This document shows, piece after piece, positions 8,697 through 17,142 of a stretch of 64,000 nucleotides of DNA. The first letter of the stretch is position 1. Each line of letters begins with the position of its first letter. The translations under genes and the position numbers were made by a program. The DNA comes from Streptomyces sp. GKU 895. GTDB taxonomy: Bacteria > Actinomycetota > Actinomycetes > Streptomycetales > Streptomycetaceae. The notes beneath the pieces were generated by a model. The model ran no database searches. It was not told the DNA's origin and saw only the letters and a program-made list of their open reading frames with translations. Location: the NCBI GenBank assembly GCA_002027195.1, contig MWJO01000016.1, forward strand, positions 1 through 64,000. The letters run 5' to 3'.

Positions 8697-9027
8697 CCTC
8701 AGCCCACCGCGGTCGGCGGCGACTTGTGAGCCGGAACCCGTGCCGGTGGCGTGACCTCAGTCGACGGCGGTGGGCGGAGACGTGGCGTACCGAAGTGCGG
8801 CTTATCGGCGAATGCTCCCTGAAGCAGCCCGGTGGATTTGTCGATAAGCCCCGCTCGCAGGTGATCTTGGCGATAACGATTCCGAGTCGGATCGGCCGTG
8901 CGACCGCATCACCGGGAACCGTGGTGCGGCACTTCCTTAGGATGCCGAACGTGGCTCTCGGGGCTTCTGATTCTGCTGGTGGGACCGTTCCCCCCACGTC
9001 AACGGGTCCTGCCTGAAGGGGAATTTT
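8697..9027. promoter_or_regulatory. Intergenic region upstream of surface-protein gene, with inverted repeat
   Basis: No gene is seen in 331 bp. A 9-bp inverted repeat, GGCTTATCG (8799-8807) and CGATAAGCC (8842-8850), is spaced 34 bp apart, with a further GCGATAACG about 20 bp on. The AT-rich arms stand out in this GC-rich region and could be an operator. A GAAGGGG ribosome site precedes the GTG at 9028. Confidence 0.35.
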
Positions 9028-10445
9028 GTGTTTTCTTCGCTCTCTGCGCCCAGCACGCGGCGGTCGGCACGCGGACGAGGGGTGGCCCGGCTCGTCGCCG
9101 GGACGCTGGTGTCCGGGCTCGTCGCGGCCGGTGTGCTGGCCGGTGCCGGGACGGCCGCCGCCGATGCCGGCACGGCGCAGATCCAGGGCGGGGCGACCGC
9201 GACCATAGGTGGCCTGAAGACGTACGGCACGGCCGTCATACACGACGACTCCGGGGACATGGAGGTCTCGGCGGGCCTGTTCGAGATGTCCGTCGAAGGC
9301 GGCGGCATGCTCCAGACGTACTGCGTCGACCTTTACAACCCGACCCAGCGGGACGCCAAGTACCACGAGACGCCCTGGAGCGGCACCTCGCTGGGCACCA
9401 ACCAGGACGCCGGCAAGATCCGTTGGATCCTGCAGAACTCCTATCCGCAGGTGAACGACCTCGCGGCGCTCGCCGCGAAGGCGGGCATCGGCAGCGGCCT
9501 CACCGAGCAGGACGCGGCGGCCGGCACGCAGGTGGCCATCTGGCGCTACTCGGACGGCGCCGACGTCGACGCGCCGATCCGCAGGCCGAGAAGCTCGCCG
9601 ACTACCTCCACGACAACGCCCGCGCGCTGGCGGAGCCCTCGGCCTCGCTGACGCTCTCGCCGGCCGCGGTCTCCGGCCGCTCCGGCGGGCTCCTCGGGCC
9701 GGTCACGGTGCACACCGACGCGGACAGCGTGACGGTGACGCCTCCGGCGGACGCCGTCACCAGCGGGGTGCGGATCGTCGGCAAGAACGGCATGGACCTC
9801 ACGTCCGCGAAGAACGGCAGCCAGATCTTCTTCCAGATCCCCGAGGACGCGGCGGCCGGGTCGGCCGAGGTGGCCGTGCAGGCCTCCACGACCGTGCCGG
9901 TGGGCCGCGCCTTCACCTCCGAGAGCAGGAGCCAGACGCAGATCCTGGCCGGCTCCAGCGAGTCGACGGTGTCCGCGACGGCGAGTGCGACCTGGGCCGA
10001 CAAGGGCGCGATACCGGCCCTCTCCGCGGCGGAGCACTGCGCCGGGGGCGGCGTCGACATCACCGCGGCCAACGAGGGCGACCAGCCGTTCACCTTCGAG
10101 CTGCTCGGCCTCGAGCACACCGTCCCGGCGGGCGCGTCACAGACGGTGACGATCCCGCTCCAGGAGGACCAGGCGTACGACTTCACGATCACCGGCCCCG
10201 CCGGCCTGGACAAGCGCTTCACCGGCGTCCTCGACTGCCAGACCCAGGGCAACGAGACGGGTGACACCACCCAGACCCTCAGTGAACCGAGCCCGCTCAC
10301 GGTGGGCGGCACCTCGGCCGGCACCAACCTCGCCGAGACCGGCGCGTCCAGCGTGACGCCGGTGATCACGGGCGTGGCGGTGGCGCTGGTGGTGATCGGC
10401 GGGGCGGCGCTGGTGCTGGTGCAGCGGCGGCGGACGCAGGACTGA
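9028..10445 (+). CDS. Thioester (TQXA) domain surface protein with LAXTG anchor, frame-broken
   Basis: A cell-surface protein of the TQXA/Cys-Gln thioester type, a fold that can bind covalently to host or neighbouring surfaces. About 470 residues: signal peptide (VARLVAGTLVSGLVAAGVL), thioester cysteine in TYCVDLYNP near residue 98, TQVAIW motif near residue 173, then Ig-like repeats, and a sortase signal LAETG followed by a hydrophobic helix and RRR tail. LAxTG is the class E sortase motif of Streptomyces. The GTG start has GAAGGGG upstream. Around 9573 the frame moves by one base (...GADVDA | DPQAEKLADYLHD...); the two halves otherwise match one protein, so one base is probably missing from the assembly. 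Confidence 0.85.
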
Positions 10446-10466
10446 GCGGGGTCGAAAGGCCCAGGA

Positions 10467-10538
10467 GAAACCCCAGGTCACAGCCCCCCGACCAAACGGG
10501 TTACCACCCGAGGGTGGACCTCAGGCAAGATGGGGTGT
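10467..10538 (+). repeat. attL: left copy of 72-bp att repeat
   Basis: Aligned without gaps to 23190-23261, 59 of 72 positions match. The first 14 bp (GAAACCCCAGGTCA) and last 15 bp (GGCAAGATGGGGTGT) are identical; the middle is diverged. The crossover core is probably one of these blocks. It lies 66 bp beyond the end of int. Confidence 0.8.
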
Positions 10539-10603
10539 TACTTGCCGCGAGAGGGCATGAAACAGCCCCTCACCAGCAGGTTTCCCGCCGATGAGGGGCC
10601 GTG

Positions 10604-11866
10604 TCAGGCCGCCTGGGCCGTCTCTGGGCCGTCGTGGGCGTGACCGGCGGCCCGGTACATCGCCGAGATGGCTTTCCGCGTCCGGGTCTCGCTGGACGGC
10701 ATCAGGTGCGTGTAGACGCGGAGCGTGAACCCCGGGTCGCTGTGGCCGAGGTAGAGGCTCAGCGCCTTGATGTTCTCCCCGGCGTCCAGGAGGACCGAGG
10801 CGTAGAAGTGCCGTAGGGCGTGCATTCCGTGTTCGCGGGCCGGGGCGTAGCGCTGGCCCTTCTCGGGGACGGGGATGATCCCGGCGGAGGCCAACGCGGG
10901 CTTCCACGCTTGGTCGTTGAACCCCTGGCTCCAGATGGCGGCGCCGATGCCGCTCGTGAAGACGAGGCGGTGGGTCACCTTCGGGCCGTCCGGCCGGAGC
11001 CACGGCAAGGTCACCTCGACGGGCGGGAACCGCTTCATGTGCTCGCCCAGGGCCGACGACACCTCAGGGTCGAGGGGCACGTCCCGGAGCTTGCCTCGCT
11101 TGGGCGGGGCGAAGACGAGCGTCCCGCGCACCTTCTTGACCTGCTGGCGGACGTAGAGCCAGCCGAGGTCTCCGATGTTGTCGACGGCGAGCCCGAGGAT
11201 CTCGCCCTGTCGGAGGCCGCACCCGGCGCCGACGTCCACCATGGCCTGGTAGCGGTCGGGCAGTCCGGCCCGTACGCCGAACACGCGCTCAGCAGACCAG
11301 GGATGGACGCGTGTCGGCGTGGGACGGGGTGCCTTGACCGATCGGGCCCGGCAGGGGTTCGAGGCCAGCAGGCGGTCGTCTACGGCAGCGTTGAGCACTG
11401 AGGAGACCGCGTCGAAGATGAGACGCCGGTACTGCGCCGACGCCACGGCGTCTTCGAGCTGGCGGTTCCAGTCGCGGATGTGCTCCGGCTGGAACGACCC
11501 GATGGGGCGCGAGCCGAGGTACGGCAACGCATGCAGGCGCAGCCGACCTTCCACGGCGGCCCGGCTGGTGAGGTCGATGGTGAGGGCGGCGAGCCAGCGT
11601 TCGGCGTACTCGCGGAAGGTGACACGGGCCGCCTTCGGGTCGATGTACTGGCCGCGCGCCATGTCGGCTTCGATGTTGGTCAGCCAGGTGTCGGCCAAGC
11701 GCTTCTGCTTGTCCGGGAAGCTCTTGGACTTCTCGGTGCCGTCCGGGCCGATGTAGCGGGCGCGGTAGCGCATGCCCATGCCGTGGCGGTCGGTCTTGAC
11801 CCGGCGGGGCTTGCCGTCCGGGCCTGGTTCGGTCCTGTACCAGCGGTCTTGGACGTGTCCGGCCAT
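10604..11866 (-). CDS. int: Tyrosine site-specific integrase
   Basis: 420 residues. An N-terminal SAM-like core-binding domain (TFREYAERWLAALT to ASNPCRA) is followed by a catalytic domain with Arg in GCGLRQGEI, a Lys region PPKRGKLRDVPL, HALRH, LGHSD and the nucleophile Tyr in VYTHLM. It integrates and, with Xis, excises the element at the att repeats 66 bp beyond its stop. ATG 11866 overlaps the xis stop as ATGA; an upstream frame has no start signals. The tail (HDGPETAQAA) resembles decayed sequences near the right end, which look like int remnants. Confidence 0.95.
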   Translation of the reverse strand: MAGHVQDRWYRTEPGPDGKPRRVKTDRHGMGMRYRARYIGPDGTEKSKSFPDKQKRLADTWLTNIEADMARGQYIDPKAARVTFREYAERWLAALTIDLTSRAAVEGRLRLHALPYLGSRPIGSFQPEHIRDWNRQLEDAVASAQYRRLIFDAVSSVLNAAVDDRLLASNPCRARSVKAPRPTPTRVHPWSAERVFGVRAGLPDRYQAMVDVGAGCGLRQGEILGLAVDNIGDLGWLYVRQQVKKVRGTLVFAPPKRGKLRDVPLDPEVSSALGEHMKRFPPVEVTLPWLRPDGPKVTHRLVFTSGIGAAIWSQGFNDQAWKPALASAGIIPVPEKGQRYAPAREHGMHALRHFYASVLLDAGENIKALSLYLGHSDPGFTLRVYTHLMPSSETRTRKAISAMYRAAGHAHDGPETAQAA

Positions 11867-12063
11867 CAGGCAGCAGCTCCCTTCAGCTGGGAGTCCACCC
11901 AGGCGCGTACGTCCTCCGGGTCGAAGCGGAGGTGCCGGCCGACGCGGAAGCCGCGGGGACCGGTGCGCTTGCGGCGCCACTGGTAGACCGTCTCGACGCT
12001 GGGCAGCTCGAACATCTCCACCAGGTCCTCGGGGGTCAGGAATCTGTTCGGGAGCGCCGTCAT
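11866..12063 (-). CDS. xis: Excisionase (MerR/AlpA-type helix-turn-helix)
   Basis: 65 residues, a single winged helix-turn-helix: LTPEDLVEMFELPSVETVYQ, then WRRKRTGPRGFRVGRHLRF and DPEDVRAWVDSQL. This is the usual AICE excisionase that bends att DNA and steers Int to excision. It lies between rep and int, with 1-bp spacing to rep and a 4-bp ATGA overlap with int, so the three genes form one transcript. Confidence 0.92.
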   Translation of the reverse strand: MTALPNRFLTPEDLVEMFELPSVETVYQWRRKRTGPRGFRVGRHLRFDPEDVRAWVDSQLKGAAA

Positions 12064-12064
12064 G

Positions 12065-13438
12065 TCACCACTCCCTTTCGTCGGCTAGGGCGCGGAGTTC
12101 TTCGCGGGCTGTCTCGCGGCCGAGTTGGAGGCTGCGGGCGATGGTGGCGGCGAGGACGGATTCGCCGGGGGTGTGGCCGTGTCCGGCGTACTGCCAGTCG
12201 GTGAGGACGAGGACGGTGTCCGGCTCGCGGTCGTCGAGGCCGAGGGATTCGCGTTCTTGGGCGGCGCGGTAGTCGGCGCGGGCTTGGCGGAGGGCGCCGA
12301 GGGTCGTCGAGTAGCGGCGGGACTTGGAGCTGAAGTGGCCCCGGAAGCCGAGCATGTGAGCCCAGGCCCAGAGGCGGCGCTCCGGGTAGAGCGGGTCGAG
12401 GGTCTTGCAGGCTTCGATCAGGCGGCGGGTGTGGTCGGGGACTTGGTGGCGGTCGAGTTCGGAGAGTTCGCCGATGCGGCGGTCGAGGGTGCCGGTGTTC
12501 TCGGCGGCTTTGGTGGCGTACTTGGCGACGTAGGAGGCGACGGCCTGTTCGGTGATGTCGGAGCCGTCGCCGAACGTCTTGACCGGGCGGACGTCGAGTT
12601 GGGTGCCCCAGCGGAAGGTGCGGGCGGGGTGGTCGTCGGCGGCCGGGACCGAGACCGAGGTGTAGGAGTGCGCGGCGGCGGCGCGGATGGCGTCGGTGAG
12701 GAGGTCGGTGGTGGCCCAGGTGGGTGGGGGTGTGTCGGGGCCGTCCGGGCCGTCGATGCGGATCACGGCGTGGAAGTGCAGGGCGCCGCGCTTCTGGAAC
12801 TCAGCGACCTTGCCATAGGAGACGCGGGCGTGGTCGGGGAGTTCGCTGCGGGTGAGTCCGGCGCGGGCGGCGATCTCGCGGCGCAGGCGGGTGGTGAAGC
12901 GCTGCCAGAGGTCGCCCGCGTGGTTGTTGAAGAGGACGGCGCCCGCGTAGTCGTACGTCGTCGGGTCGAGGGCCGTGCCGAGGGCGGGATCGTCGGCCGG
13001 GTGGCGGGTGCCGCAGCGGCAGGTGCCTTTGTCGGGGCGGTTGTGGACCGGGCCGAAGGACGGGGCGGTGAGGGTGGCGAAGACGCGGGGGTGGTCGCGG
13101 ACGGTGGCGGGGATGTCGCGGTTGTCGTCTCCGGCCAGGCCCGCGCGGATGAGGTGGTACGTGTCGCCCGCGTACGTCCAGGCGCAGGAGGGGCAGCGGG
13201 AGGCGCGGCGGTTGCCGCAGGCGAGGCGGAGTCGCCCGCCGGGTTCGTTCTCGGTGGAGTAGTGGTGCAGGGTCTCACCGGTGACCTTGTCCTTGTGGAA
13301 GGTCCAGCCGGTCAGGTGGATCGGGTCGGAGCAGCCGCCGGTGCGGCGTATCTGGTCTTCCCAGCGGTCATAGTCGGAGGCCGAAGCCACCCTCAGCAGG
13401 TCGCCGAGGGTGGCCGGGTCGAGCAGCTGCTCAGGCAC
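12065..13438 (-). CDS. rep: Rolling-circle replication initiator (RepSA-like)
   Basis: About 457 residues. Hallmarks are a zinc-like cluster ACGNRRASRCPSC near residues 73-85, the HUH metal motif HFHAVIRIDG (residues 221-230) and the tyrosine-containing YVAKYATKA motif, as in RepSA of pSAM2. It nicks the double-strand origin and starts replication of the excised circle. GTG 13438 is chosen because GGAGGGCGCCC precedes it and it overlaps the previous gene's stop by 8 bp; the longer open frame to 13534 translates to low-complexity sequence. The WAWAHMLGFRGHFSSKS block near the C-terminus is also typical of these initiators. Confidence 0.92.
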   Translation of the reverse strand: MPEQLLDPATLGDLLRVASASDYDRWEDQIRRTGGCSDPIHLTGWTFHKDKVTGETLHHYSTENEPGGRLRLACGNRRASRCPSCAWTYAGDTYHLIRAGLAGDDNRDIPATVRDHPRVFATLTAPSFGPVHNRPDKGTCRCGTRHPADDPALGTALDPTTYDYAGAVLFNNHAGDLWQRFTTRLRREIAARAGLTRSELPDHARVSYGKVAEFQKRGALHFHAVIRIDGPDGPDTPPPTWATTDLLTDAIRAAAAHSYTSVSVPAADDHPARTFRWGTQLDVRPVKTFGDGSDITEQAVASYVAKYATKAAENTGTLDRRIGELSELDRHQVPDHTRRLIEACKTLDPLYPERRLWAWAHMLGFRGHFSSKSRRYSTTLGALRQARADYRAAQERESLGLDDREPDTVLVLTDWQYAGHGHTPGESVLAATIARSLQLGRETAREELRALADEREW

Positions 13439-13625
13439 GGGCGCCCTCCCGCGTGCGGCGGGTGAGGGTGACGCCGAGGCCGTTGCAGGCCGGGCAGTGT
13501 GCGGTGATGGTGCGCAGGTGGCCGCGCCGGTCACGGCCGCCGAGGGTGATGGCGGCGGAGGCGAAGCCGTCGCAGTCCGGGCAGACCCGTGTGAGGGACT
13601 GCGGGGCCGAGGTGAGGCCGGTCAT
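13431..13625 (-). CDS. Small zinc-ribbon mobile-element protein
   Basis: 64 residues with two CxxC pairs, CPDCDG and CPACNG, about 30 residues apart: a zinc-ribbon layout. Proteins of this size and pattern are routine between rep and spdD in AICEs and are annotated as mobile element transfer proteins without a proven role. ATG 13625 follows GGAAGGAACCTCC, and the stop overlaps the rep start, so translation is coupled. Confidence 0.75.
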   Translation of the reverse strand: MTGLTSAPQSLTRVCPDCDGFASAAITLGGRDRRGHLRTITAHCPACNGLGVTLTRRTREGARA

Positions 13626-13714
13626 GATGGAGGTTCCTTCCGGTTCAGTGGATCGGGCAGGGACGGCGCCCGGAGCGGACGAGACTTGGCGGTTGAAGCC
13701 GCTCCGGGGGCCGG

Positions 13715-14029
13715 TCAGCGTCGCTTCGCGTCGGACGCGAGCAGGGAGCGCAGGACGACCGCGACCACGGCCACGGACATGCCGGTGACGGCGACCGCCA
13801 GCAGCAGGGAGACCAGGACGGCGCCGACGACCAGGACCACGGCGGTGCCGCCGCCGACGAGGGCGAGCGCGGTGCCGGGGGTGAGCTGGACCGCGGGACG
13901 GGTGGGGACCGGAGCCGGGGGCATCGGCGTGGTCGGGGTGTGCGGGACCACGGCGGTCGGCTCGATGACGGTCGGCGGTGTGCTGACGCCGGTCGGCGTC
14001 GGCATGGTCGGGATCTTCGGGCGGAACAT
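13715..14029 (-). CDS. spdD: SpdD-like spread protein
   Basis: 104 residues. A Pro/Thr-rich N-terminal half (MFRPKIPTMPTPTGVSTPP, VVPHTPTTPMPPAPVPTR) precedes a hydrophobic C-terminal half with two membrane segments (ALVGGGTAVVLVVGAVLV and AVTGMSVAVVAVVLRSLL) and a basic tail. This matches SpdD of SLP1-type elements, which contributes to spread of the element from the recipient's entry point along the mycelium. It sits in the spread gene block, ATG 14029 with AGGAG just upstream. Confidence 0.85.
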   Translation of the reverse strand: MFRPKIPTMPTPTGVSTPPTVIEPTAVVPHTPTTPMPPAPVPTRPAVQLTPGTALALVGGGTAVVLVVGAVLVSLLLAVAVTGMSVAVVAVVLRSLLASDAKRR

Positions 14030-14052
14030 GGTGAACTCCTCTCAGATGCTGG

Positions 14053-14208
14053 TCACTTGACGGCGGTGTTGATGGCGGGGGCAAGCAGGCTGTCGGCGAG
14101 GAGGTAGCCGCCGAGCAGGAGGACGGCGATGAGCCACCAGGGCGGGCGGATGAGCTTGACGCCGAGGTAGCCGACGACGAGCAGCGCGAACCAGAGGGGG
14201 ACGTCCAT
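14053..14208 (-). CDS. 51-residue two-helix membrane protein of the spread block
   Basis: Translation begins MDVPLWFALLVVGYLGVKL and continues PPWWLIAVLLLGGYLLADS, giving two short membrane helices with a positively charged turn, and ends NTAVK. ATG 14208 has GGCCACCGCC upstream (no good ribosome site visible), but the frame fits tightly between spdD and the next gene with 10-20 bp gaps. Similar tiny membrane proteins occur at this point in AICE spread operons. A role in intramycelial spread is inferred from position only. Confidence 0.7.
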   Translation of the reverse strand: MDVPLWFALLVVGYLGVKLIRPPWWLIAVLLLGGYLLADSLLAPAINTAVK

Positions 14209-14220
14209 GGCGGTGGCCTC

Positions 14221-14412
14221 CTAGCGGACGCGGCAGCGGTGGGTGCGGGCGGCGAGCTGGGCAGCGCTCCGGCTCGTGTAGTCGGCGGACCAGCCGCAGC
14301 GGTCGGCGGTGCACACGGCGGCGTGGGCGGTCCTGCCGTTGTGGTCGCGGTGGGTGCCGATCTGTACGGGGCCGATCTGCATAAGCGAGTGGAAGTGCTC
14401 GTTGGCGGGCAT
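14221..14412 (-). CDS. Small Cys/His mobile-element transfer protein
   Basis: 63 residues. The pattern VCTADRCGW ... ARTHRC resembles a small C-C-H-C zinc finger. Members of this family are found beside spdB/spdD in AICEs and annotated as mobile element transfer proteins; the function is not known. ATG 14412 follows GGGAGAACC, and the frame ends 12 bp before the next gene. Confidence 0.75.
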   Translation of the reverse strand: MPANEHFHSLMQIGPVQIGTHRDHNGRTAHAAVCTADRCGWSADYTSRSAAQLAARTHRCRVR

Positions 14413-14433
14413 GGCGGTGGTTCTCCCTTCCGG

Positions 14434-15093
14434 TCAGGCGAGTTGGGCGGCGATGGCGGCGGCGAGCTGGGGCGGGACGCCGAGGCGGGCGCGCAGGGTG
14501 TCGGTGTCGATCGGGGAGCCGGTCCGGGACTGGTGGTCGTCGGCGACCTTGCGGGCGTGGTCGACGAGGGCGGCCGGGACGGGCGGCATGGACGGAGCCG
14601 GGTCGGCGCCGGGCAGGGCCGGGGTCGGCTCGGGTGCGGTGACCGGGGCTGCTTCCTCGACCGGTTCCGGGGCCGGTTCGGGGGTGGGATTGGGCTCGAC
14701 TTCGGGTGCGGTTGCGGGTGCCGGCGGAACCGGCACCCGGTCGCTGGCCGTGGTCGAGGCGTGGGCGAGGAGCGTGCCGCCGAGGAAGGCGAGGGCGGGC
14801 CATCCGGCGACGCCGAGGCGGAGCAGGGCGGGCGGGTTGGCCAGGTCGAGGAATCCGGCGGTGGCGATGTTGGCGCCGAGTGAGGCGACCAGGGCGATGA
14901 CGAACCAGCACCAGGCCAGCCGGGACGGGCCATCGTTGCGAAGGCGTCGCCAGGCCGCGACCAGGAGCAGATCGACGGAGACGGGGTAGGCCCAGGCTTT
15001 CCAGCCGTCCTGTCCGGCAGCGGCGGCAAGGTCGTGGAGGTGGGCGAAGGAGAGGGCTCCAGCGATGACGGCCTGGACGAGGACGGCGTCCAC
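14434..15093 (-). CDS. spdB: SpdB-like spread protein (DUF2637)
   Basis: 219 residues. The N-terminal half is the DUF2637 membrane domain with about four helices (VLVQAVIAGALSFAHLHDLA, WAYPVSVDLLLVAAWRR, AWCWFVIALVASLGANIA and PALAFLGGTLL). A Pro/Glu/Ala linker and a short C-terminal helical domain (TLRARLGVPPQLAAAIAAQL) follow. SpdB proteins are thought to help move plasmid DNA through septal cross-walls. GTG 15093 is the only start in this frame. The better-looking ATG at 15112 (TGATG coupling, MTARP) is one base out of frame, so a single-base insertion in CCCTCC is likely. Confidence 0.8.
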   Translation of the reverse strand: MDAVLVQAVIAGALSFAHLHDLAAAAGQDGWKAWAYPVSVDLLLVAAWRRLRNDGPSRLAWCWFVIALVASLGANIATAGFLDLANPPALLRLGVAGWPALAFLGGTLLAHASTTASDRVPVPPAPATAPEVEPNPTPEPAPEPVEEAAPVTAPEPTPALPGADPAPSMPPVPAALVDHARKVADDHQSRTGSPIDTDTLRARLGVPPQLAAAIAAQLA

Positions 15094-15111
15094 GCGGAGG
15101 GCGGGCGGTCA

Positions 15112-15316
15112 TCAGAGTCCCCGCCGGGTAGGCCGGGCCGTCGTTGGGGTCGTAGCCGGGCGGGAAGAGGCCGGGCGGCGGCTCCGGCAGGGACGCGGCC
15201 AGGCACGGCCCGACGATGCCGATGAACCCCTCGTCGGCGTCGTCGGTGTGGGCGTACAGGGCCAGGTCGGCCAGCATCCCGACGGTGCGGGTGAAGTCCT
15301 CACAGGGCGGGCACAT
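15112..15316 (-). CDS. Small mobile-element protein, C-terminus frame-shifted
   Basis: About 68 residues: MCPPCEDFTRTVGMLADLAL, then AHTDDADEGFIGIVGPCLAA and PPPGLFPPGYDPNDGPAYPAG. In the given sequence the frame then runs on through spdB without meaning; deleting one G of GGGG near 15118 would end it at TGA 15112 in a classical TGATG overlap with spdB. It lies between the translocase and spdB. I know no function; similar short acidic proteins with an N-terminal CxxC are found at this point in related elements. Confidence 0.55.
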
Positions 15317-15400
15317 GGCGGGTTGACTCCCTCGGTTCAGGCATGGGTCGGGTAGGGACTTGGCGCGGGTGCGGTCGCGCCGACCGTGGAGCGGGAGGGA

Positions 15401-16756
15401 TCAGGCGGCGGCCGGGGCGGACTCGACGGCCGGGGCGGTCATCGGCCTCGGGATGCCGAGCGCGGGCCGGAAAGGCGCCAGGGCGGGCACGTCCGGGGTC
15501 AGGTCGGCGTACCGGTTGCAGACGTTGACGGCCTTGCGCAGCGTGGTGTGCGGGGCGCGGATGCGGTGCCAGCCGCCGGTGGAGTCGCCCGCGATGGCGA
15601 GCCCGCGCATGTCGGCGGGGATCTGGATGGCGGCGAGGACGGCGTCCGGGGAGATGTCGCCGAAGGCCATGTTGGCGCTGGATTCGTCGTTGACGCGATG
15701 TGCGGTGCGGCCGGTGAGCTGGGCGCGGAGCATCGTGATGCCCTTGCCGAGTTCGGAGCCGAAGCGCTGCCCGCAGATCTCCAGGTAGATCCCAGCGGCA
15801 CGGCCGAGCTGGGCGAGCCGGGCGAGGGCGGTGATGATCCGGTCCCGGCGCTTCTCCTCCTCCTTGTTGGCGTACAGGGCGAGTTCGGCGACCTCGTCGA
15901 CCAGGACGACGATCGGGGTCGGGCGCAGGTCGGCTGGCAGGGCCCAGATGTCGGCGGCGATGTCGGCGTCCGGGAGGTCGGAGGTGATGCGCTGTTCGGC
16001 GCGGATGAGCTGGTAGACGTCCTCCATGTGCGCGACGAGCGCGTCGAGGAGGTCGGCGGCGGTGTCAGGGTTGTCGGCGAGCGCAGAGAACCGGCGGGCC
16101 AGCGGGAAGAGTTCGACCCCCTGCTTGCAGTCGATGCCGACCAGGGTGACGTTCATCGGCGCCAGCCCGGCCACCAGGTTGCGCTGGTAGACGGACTTGC
16201 CGGACTCAGTGGCGCCCAGGGTGAGAGCGTGGGGGATCGCCCGGTAGTCGCGGTAGTGGATCGTGCCGTCTTCGCGCAGGGCGACCGGGACGCGCATCGG
16301 ACGGGTGTCGGGGTCGGAAGGCATGCGCACTTGCTTGAGCACGTCGTATCCGGTCATCCGCAACTCAACGACGCCAGAGCGGAGTTCGCGCGAGGTTACG
16401 CCGTACATCGAGAAGGAGTGCCGCAGCCGGTCCGAGGCGGCGGCGATGTCGAAGGCGTCCTGGCCGGGGCGGAGCTTGAGCCGGAGGACCAGGCCGGTAC
16501 GAGTCGGACGTAACCGCCGGATGCGCGGTGCGCGAGGCTCCGGCACAGGCCGGTTGGCGATGCGGGCGAGGGTGAGGCGCCAGCGTGAGGGCGGGACCGT
16601 CAGCCCGCAGGCGTCCATGACCGAGCCGTACCGGACCAGGACGCGCACCGTGGCGAGGACGACGCCGAAGGTCATCCAGTACCAGGCGGGGCGCCGCCAC
16701 CGCAGGAGACCCGCAGTGACGACGACCAGCCCCAGAGCGACCATGAAGGCGTTCAT
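15401..16756 (-). CDS. tra: FtsK/SpoIIIE-type conjugal DNA translocase (TraB/TraSA-like)
   Basis: 451 residues. Two N-terminal membrane helices (FMVALGLVVVTAGLL and WYWMTFGVVLATVRVLV) precede an FtsK-like ATPase: Walker A GATESGKSVY and Walker B PIVVLVDEVAEL, then an LARLGRAAGIYLEICGQRF region. Streptomyces transfer needs only this one protein, a hexameric pump that moves double-stranded DNA into the recipient by recognising clt repeats with a C-terminal winged helix. Start ATG 16756 (MNAFMVAL) is chosen because the upstream extension is random; it begins 3 bp after the previous stop. These proteins are lethal unless repressed by a Kor regulator, here probably the GntR gene. Confidence 0.92.
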   Translation of the reverse strand: MNAFMVALGLVVVTAGLLRWRRPAWYWMTFGVVLATVRVLVRYGSVMDACGLTVPPSRWRLTLARIANRPVPEPRAPRIRRLRPTRTGLVLRLKLRPGQDAFDIAAASDRLRHSFSMYGVTSRELRSGVVELRMTGYDVLKQVRMPSDPDTRPMRVPVALREDGTIHYRDYRAIPHALTLGATESGKSVYQRNLVAGLAPMNVTLVGIDCKQGVELFPLARRFSALADNPDTAADLLDALVAHMEDVYQLIRAEQRITSDLPDADIAADIWALPADLRPTPIVVLVDEVAELALYANKEEEKRRDRIITALARLAQLGRAAGIYLEICGQRFGSELGKGITMLRAQLTGRTAHRVNDESSANMAFGDISPDAVLAAIQIPADMRGLAIAGDSTGGWHRIRAPHTTLRKAVNVCNRYADLTPDVPALAPFRPALGIPRPMTAPAVESAPAAA

Positions 16757-16758
16757 GG

Positions 16759-17115
16759 TCAGGCAGCCTTCGGCTTCGCGGCAGCGGCGGCGAGCGAGGT
16801 GACGGCGACAGCGCGGAACGCGATCCCGTGCCGCTTCTGCCCGTTGAACTCGTTCTCCCACGGCCGGGCGATCAGACCGGTCAGCGCCACCGGGGTGCCC
16901 ATGGCCAGCTCACCGGAGATCCCGGTCTCGGGGACCGTGATGGAGAGGATCTCCACCTCGTCGTTGGCCGCGAACATCACGTCGACGGTCATCATCTTCG
17001 CGCCGGTCTCGGCGTCGGTGGCGATCTCGCCGGTACGGCGGTCCTTGACCTTGGGCTGCGGAGTCTTGGCGACCATCACGGTCGCGGCGGAGGTGTCGAC
17101 GGGGATCGAACGCAT
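16759..17115 (-). CDS. SCO3933-family small regulatory protein
   Basis: 118 residues: SIPVDTSAATVMVAKTPQPK, DRRTGEIATDAETGAKMMTV and GIAFRAVAVTSL. It matches the small family found just upstream of AICE translocase genes, named after SCO3933. The compact beta-rich sequence suggests an OB-like fold, but the activity is unknown. ATG 17115 follows AAGGAGC; tra starts right after its stop. Its promoter region contains the first of three operator-like repeats at 17143. Confidence 0.8.
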   Translation of the reverse strand: MRSIPVDTSAATVMVAKTPQPKVKDRRTGEIATDAETGAKMMTVDVMFAANDEVEILSITVPETGISGELAMGTPVALTGLIARPWENEFNGQKRHGIAFRAVAVTSLAAAAAKPKAA

Positions 17116-17142
17116 GACGAGCTCCTTGGATCGACCAACTTA

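Noticed and set aside
12125..13465. Plus-strand frame opposite rep
   Set aside because: Val/Gly/Glu-rich antisense pattern; rep has HUH and tyrosine motifs on the other strand.
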